Source of the DNA: Tubiluchus corallicola
Taxonomy: Eukaryota > Priapulida > Priapulimorpha > Priapulimorphida > Tubiluchidae
Direction: 5' to 3'
Length of the DNA stretch: 64,000 bases
Assembly (NCBI GenBank): GCA_030141605.1
Contig: JAQGDQ010000010.1
Location: 621,501 to 685,500, forward strand
The position numbers and the translations under genes were made by a program. Within the stretch, counting starts at the first letter, position 1. Each line of letters begins with the position of its first letter. The notes under the pieces were generated by a model. That model saw nothing but the letters and a program-made list of their open reading frames with translations. It did not search any database and was not told the DNA's origin. This document shows, piece after piece, positions 61,501-64,000 of the stretch.

Positions 61501-63716
61501 ATAGATAACTAAACTTATTAACTACTTATATTATTTTTCTCATCATATAAAGTAAGTTTAATGTCCTATTTTTCTTCTTAAATGCCTCAGGATTAATTCC
61601 TGAGAGACGTAGTAAGATTGTAGTGTCCCCATAGGAGGTTGTTATATTAGCAGAAGTTACTTATTTATTAGACAATCTTAAAAAGCTGCTTTTTACTTAT
61701 GTTTAGACATGTTTTCTCCATTGTGTGAATGTAAATTATAGTCAAACATTTGTTAAATCTTTGTTGTTGTCACATTCGTTCGGTTTCAGGAGTAGACTTA
61801 GCTACACAGCTGGGGTTCGAAAATGCTAGCGATGCAGCACAGCGTGGTTATGTGTACACCAACAATCCCGTCGTTCAGATATTTCCAGATTACGATCTCA
61901 AGCTTCGACTGGCCATTAACACGGCCCAGTTTGGTCGCACATTCCAAGATAGGTAACTATTTTTTGTTGCTATAACATATCTGATTAACAATAAAGAGGT
62001 CAGATTCCATTTCTGGTTGGAGGAACTTTAGATGAAGTCTGTTTGTCTCTCTCGACTTATTAGCTGAATTCTAATAGACAGTCCATTTATTAGTAAACTG
62101 CTCTGTTAGCCATGTGAATGTGAAAGCTAAATGACATCATTGATATATTGGTGGGTAAGTTAATATCCTAATTAAGTGCAGCAACCTCACAATGGTGGTC
62201 ACAACCTCGCAATGGAAATCTAAGGCAAGGTCAACTACATATCATTTCTCTACAGTATAGGTAATTGTTTTGAACTTTGAAAGATTTTGGAGGATTGTTA
62301 ATGGATGTTTTTGACAAAACTATCTGTGTAATTTTGATGTGATTTGATAGACCACAAAACACTGCATCAGTAAAATAAAATTAAAAGAGATTGCTATGAT
62401 TCTTGCAGACTTTTAGGAACTTGTGTTGTATTTGTTTTTACTATTGTAAGAACTAAATTTGTTAGGTATTTTTGTATATTTAGATCTCATACTTTCGCAA
62501 TCCGAAAACGTCCCATAGAGCTTAGTGGTGCTATGATGTACAATGTGAATGTTCGTGGCAAACGCGGGAATATTGTTCAAGTTTATCCTGGAGTGGAGTA
62601 TGATTTTGTGCCGAACACGCTGCAAGTGTCAAAAGGCGACTATATTCATTTCCAGTAAGTGATATAATTGAATGGCCAGCTGTGAGGAGGGAATATATGA
62701 TTTTAGAAAGAGAATGTTAATATATTTTGTGCATGCAGATGGCAGGCAATGCCACTTGTGTCATGCTGTTCGCATTGTGACTGAGGCATGAACCTATAAA
62801 ATTGATCGTGTTTACTGTGCATTTTTTGATTTACAGTTTCTGTATCAGGTATTTTTAATATTCTGCAAGATCAAAATGCAGTATTGGTTCATTGTCTTGT
62901 CATTTAGTTTGTTTTGTTTTATTAAAAGTAGACGTCACTATGGCTTCACGCATTGGCTTCTTTTGCAAGAAAAATATCTTTACAATGATAATAAAGACAA
63001 ATACAGAGCACATAGAAAAACATACATGAGTCTTTGCATGTTTTAATAAATCTTTATCCTTAGATCATATTTAAATGTTTGTTTATCTATCTCACAAGCT
63101 GTCTTGAACCGTGATTACCAGTGACTGAGTCTATACAGTTTGTGACCAGATATGTTATTAAGGTACTGTGAGATTGTACTTTCAATTGCAAGTTTGTTTA
63201 TTCTGTGTACTTTTTTGCATTAGTATTATGTGTTTTAGTACTGACACTAAAACTTGCTGAATTTGTCATTTTAACTCTGAACCTGTTTGGTAATTTATAA
63301 AATTGTGTATTTTTTGTTATTTTGGAAAAATCACCACCGGGTTTAAAGATGGCTTTGTCAGCATCATTAAGTATTCATTTGGTCTATAGTTTATAGGATT
63401 AACTATTTTCTACTTAGGACCCTAGGTGTGACTAGCCTATCAAAATAATAATGCTTCTTATAGGATTTCGCACTTTTCAGGTGGACAGGCTCCAATACAA
63501 ATCCTGATAATAATGACGGACAGGGTCGTGCTGGATCTGATCGGTCGAACGTTGTTCTACAAGATAAGGCAGTCTATGAGGAAGGCTCTGGTACATTCTA
63601 TGCGAATCTGGAGAAGATGGGGCACTGGGGTCGTAGTTATCCAATGCATATTGGAAAAGCGCAATTGCTGGGCTTAAGCCAGTCAGATCTAGTTAACTTA
63701 GCAATTCTTAATACAT
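52598..63716 (+). CDS. DD3-3-like secreted protein (3' end beyond window)
   Basis: Eleven exons join in phase: 52598-52677, 56349-56489, 57000-57095, 58330-58468, 59454-59570, 60012-60173, 60499-60701, 61334-61449, 61790-61952, 62484-62654 and 63481-63716. They give 541 residues, ending in phase 1 at a GTATGT donor, so at least one exon lies outside. Residues 1-19 are a signal peptide ([16 protein letters not shown]); the mature start [14 protein letters not shown] is a family hallmark. Further DD3-3 landmarks are [56 protein letters not shown] and [11 protein letters not shown]. Many paired cysteines and N-glycosylation sequons (NAT, NGT, NIS) fit an extracellular protein. The GDYIHFQWTG segment looks cupredoxin-like, but that is inference; the biochemical function is unknown to me. 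Intron 1 is 3.7 kb and full of repeats; all introns seen are GT-AG. Confidence 0.9.
52837..53838. repeat. 16-bp minisatellite split by MITE A2
   Basis: Degenerate units of about 16 bp (consensus TGGTACNAGGAAAATT) run from 52837 to about 52902 and from 53646 to about 53838. There are roughly 4 units before and 12 after the MITE insertion. It lies in intron 1 of the DD3-3-like gene. Confidence 0.75.
52903..53637. mobile_element. MITE A, copy 2 (735 bp)
   Basis: Same inverted termini as copy 1 with one changed terminal base on the left, and a perfect CACAATTC duplication (52895-52902 and 53638-53645). The interior is nearly identical to copy 1 and keeps ATGGCGGCGGTAG followed by GTAAGT (53462-53474) and CTTTCTGGCCTGCAG before the right end. 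In this orientation it lies on the same strand as the DD3-3-like gene. Confidence 0.92.
54080..54690. repeat. Mixed trinucleotide repeats (ATC, CAG/CAA, GAT)
   Basis: About 600 bp of interrupted triplet runs in intron 1 of the DD3-3-like gene. His-, Asn-, Leu- and Ile-rich open frames over it on both strands are simple-repeat artefacts. Confidence 0.9.
54830..54915. mobile_element. Single end of a pogo-like element
   Basis: Begins TACAGTAGGCGCCGCTTAAT and continues with CCAATTAACCGACTGAACC and TTAACCGATGGG. This resembles the ends of pogo/Tigger-type elements. The matching inverted end is not found in the window, so it is a fragment. Confidence 0.4.
55650..56010 (+). mobile_element. LINE reverse-transcriptase C-terminal fragment
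   Basis: The translation gives [13 protein letters not shown], then, past stops, [20 protein letters not shown] and SWNRS. These match the D-L-I-x-x-Y-K-I-L and R-T-N-x-x-x-x-F-F-S-x-R-V-x-x-x-W-N motifs near the end of CR1/L2/jockey-like LINEs. Broken, in intron 1 of the DD3-3-like gene. A preceding frame at 55221-55406 has no family match. Confidence 0.65.
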
Positions 63717-64000
63717 GTATGTGATAACTTTTTAATTTAAAAAATAGTTCAGCCTGCTTTTGGAGAACAATTTGTATTAAGATGTTCCACAATAAGTGTT
63801 ACTGACTGTAGTACATGTAGATTCTAACAATACTTAATATTTTGGCAATTTATTTGCATTAGAAATTTATGCTTTCCAATTTTGGCATTCCTACATTTTT
63901 GAAAAAAAATTCACATTGTGATGTCTGAATAAAAGAGTAAGTTAACACTATCTTAAACATACTAAAGATGCTAATTGCACTAAAATTGAAATAAAGCACT
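63717..64000 (+). other. Intron of the DD3-3-like gene running off the window
   Basis: AT-rich sequence after the GTATGT donor. No acceptor with matching phase and family-like sequence appears before the window ends. Confidence 0.7.

Noticed and set aside
1..64000. CRISPR array, bacterial operon or integrated virus
   Set aside because: No direct-repeat/spacer array and no capsid, integrase or polymerase genes. The gene structure is plainly that of an intron-rich animal genome, with only LINE and DNA-transposon remnants.

Overview
This is an AT-rich, intron-rich animal nuclear window. Five genes can be assembled exon by exon with the standard code. Three belong to families characteristic of animals: ADAM17/TACE, MFSD5 and SMIM15. 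A fourth matches the DD3-3 family, which I recall from amoebae, sponges, cnidarians and other invertebrates but not from vertebrates. With the short genes and the dense small DNA transposons, I lean towards a non-bilaterian such as a sponge. That is a low-confidence guess and the window does not settle it.

Layout. 1-4767: mostly repeats, with one speculative two-exon mini-gene (2136-3709). 4768-5388 (-): SMIM15, two exons. 7426-8283 (-): intronless five-finger C2H2 protein, with a pogo-like MITE 17 bp past its stop. 8284-16208: LINE remnants and a nested pair of inverted-repeat elements. 16209-31905 (+): complete ADAM17-like sheddase, 16 coding exons, 1049 codons, ending in a cytoplasmic tail of 15 tandem 18-residue basic repeats. 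35043-48772 (-): MFSD5-like transporter, 12 coding exons, 470 codons, convergent with ADAM17. 49881-52597: a transposon cluster. 52598-63716 and beyond (+): DD3-3-like secreted protein, 11 exons in the window, cut by the right edge.

The genes do not form a pathway; this is ordinary animal gene order. The most unusual item is the ADAM17 tail. It carries about 15 regularly spaced basic-x-S/T sites, where vertebrate ADAM17 has a shorter non-repetitive tail. The mobile-element layer is also informative. It includes a 732-735 bp MITE with a conserved start codon and a spliceable reading frame running out through its own terminal repeat, an insertion whose empty site survives in a second copy elsewhere in the window, and several hAT-type insertions with perfect 8-bp target duplications.

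All exon boundaries come from splice consensus, phase continuity and family resemblance read by eye. No transcripts, alignments or database searches were available.
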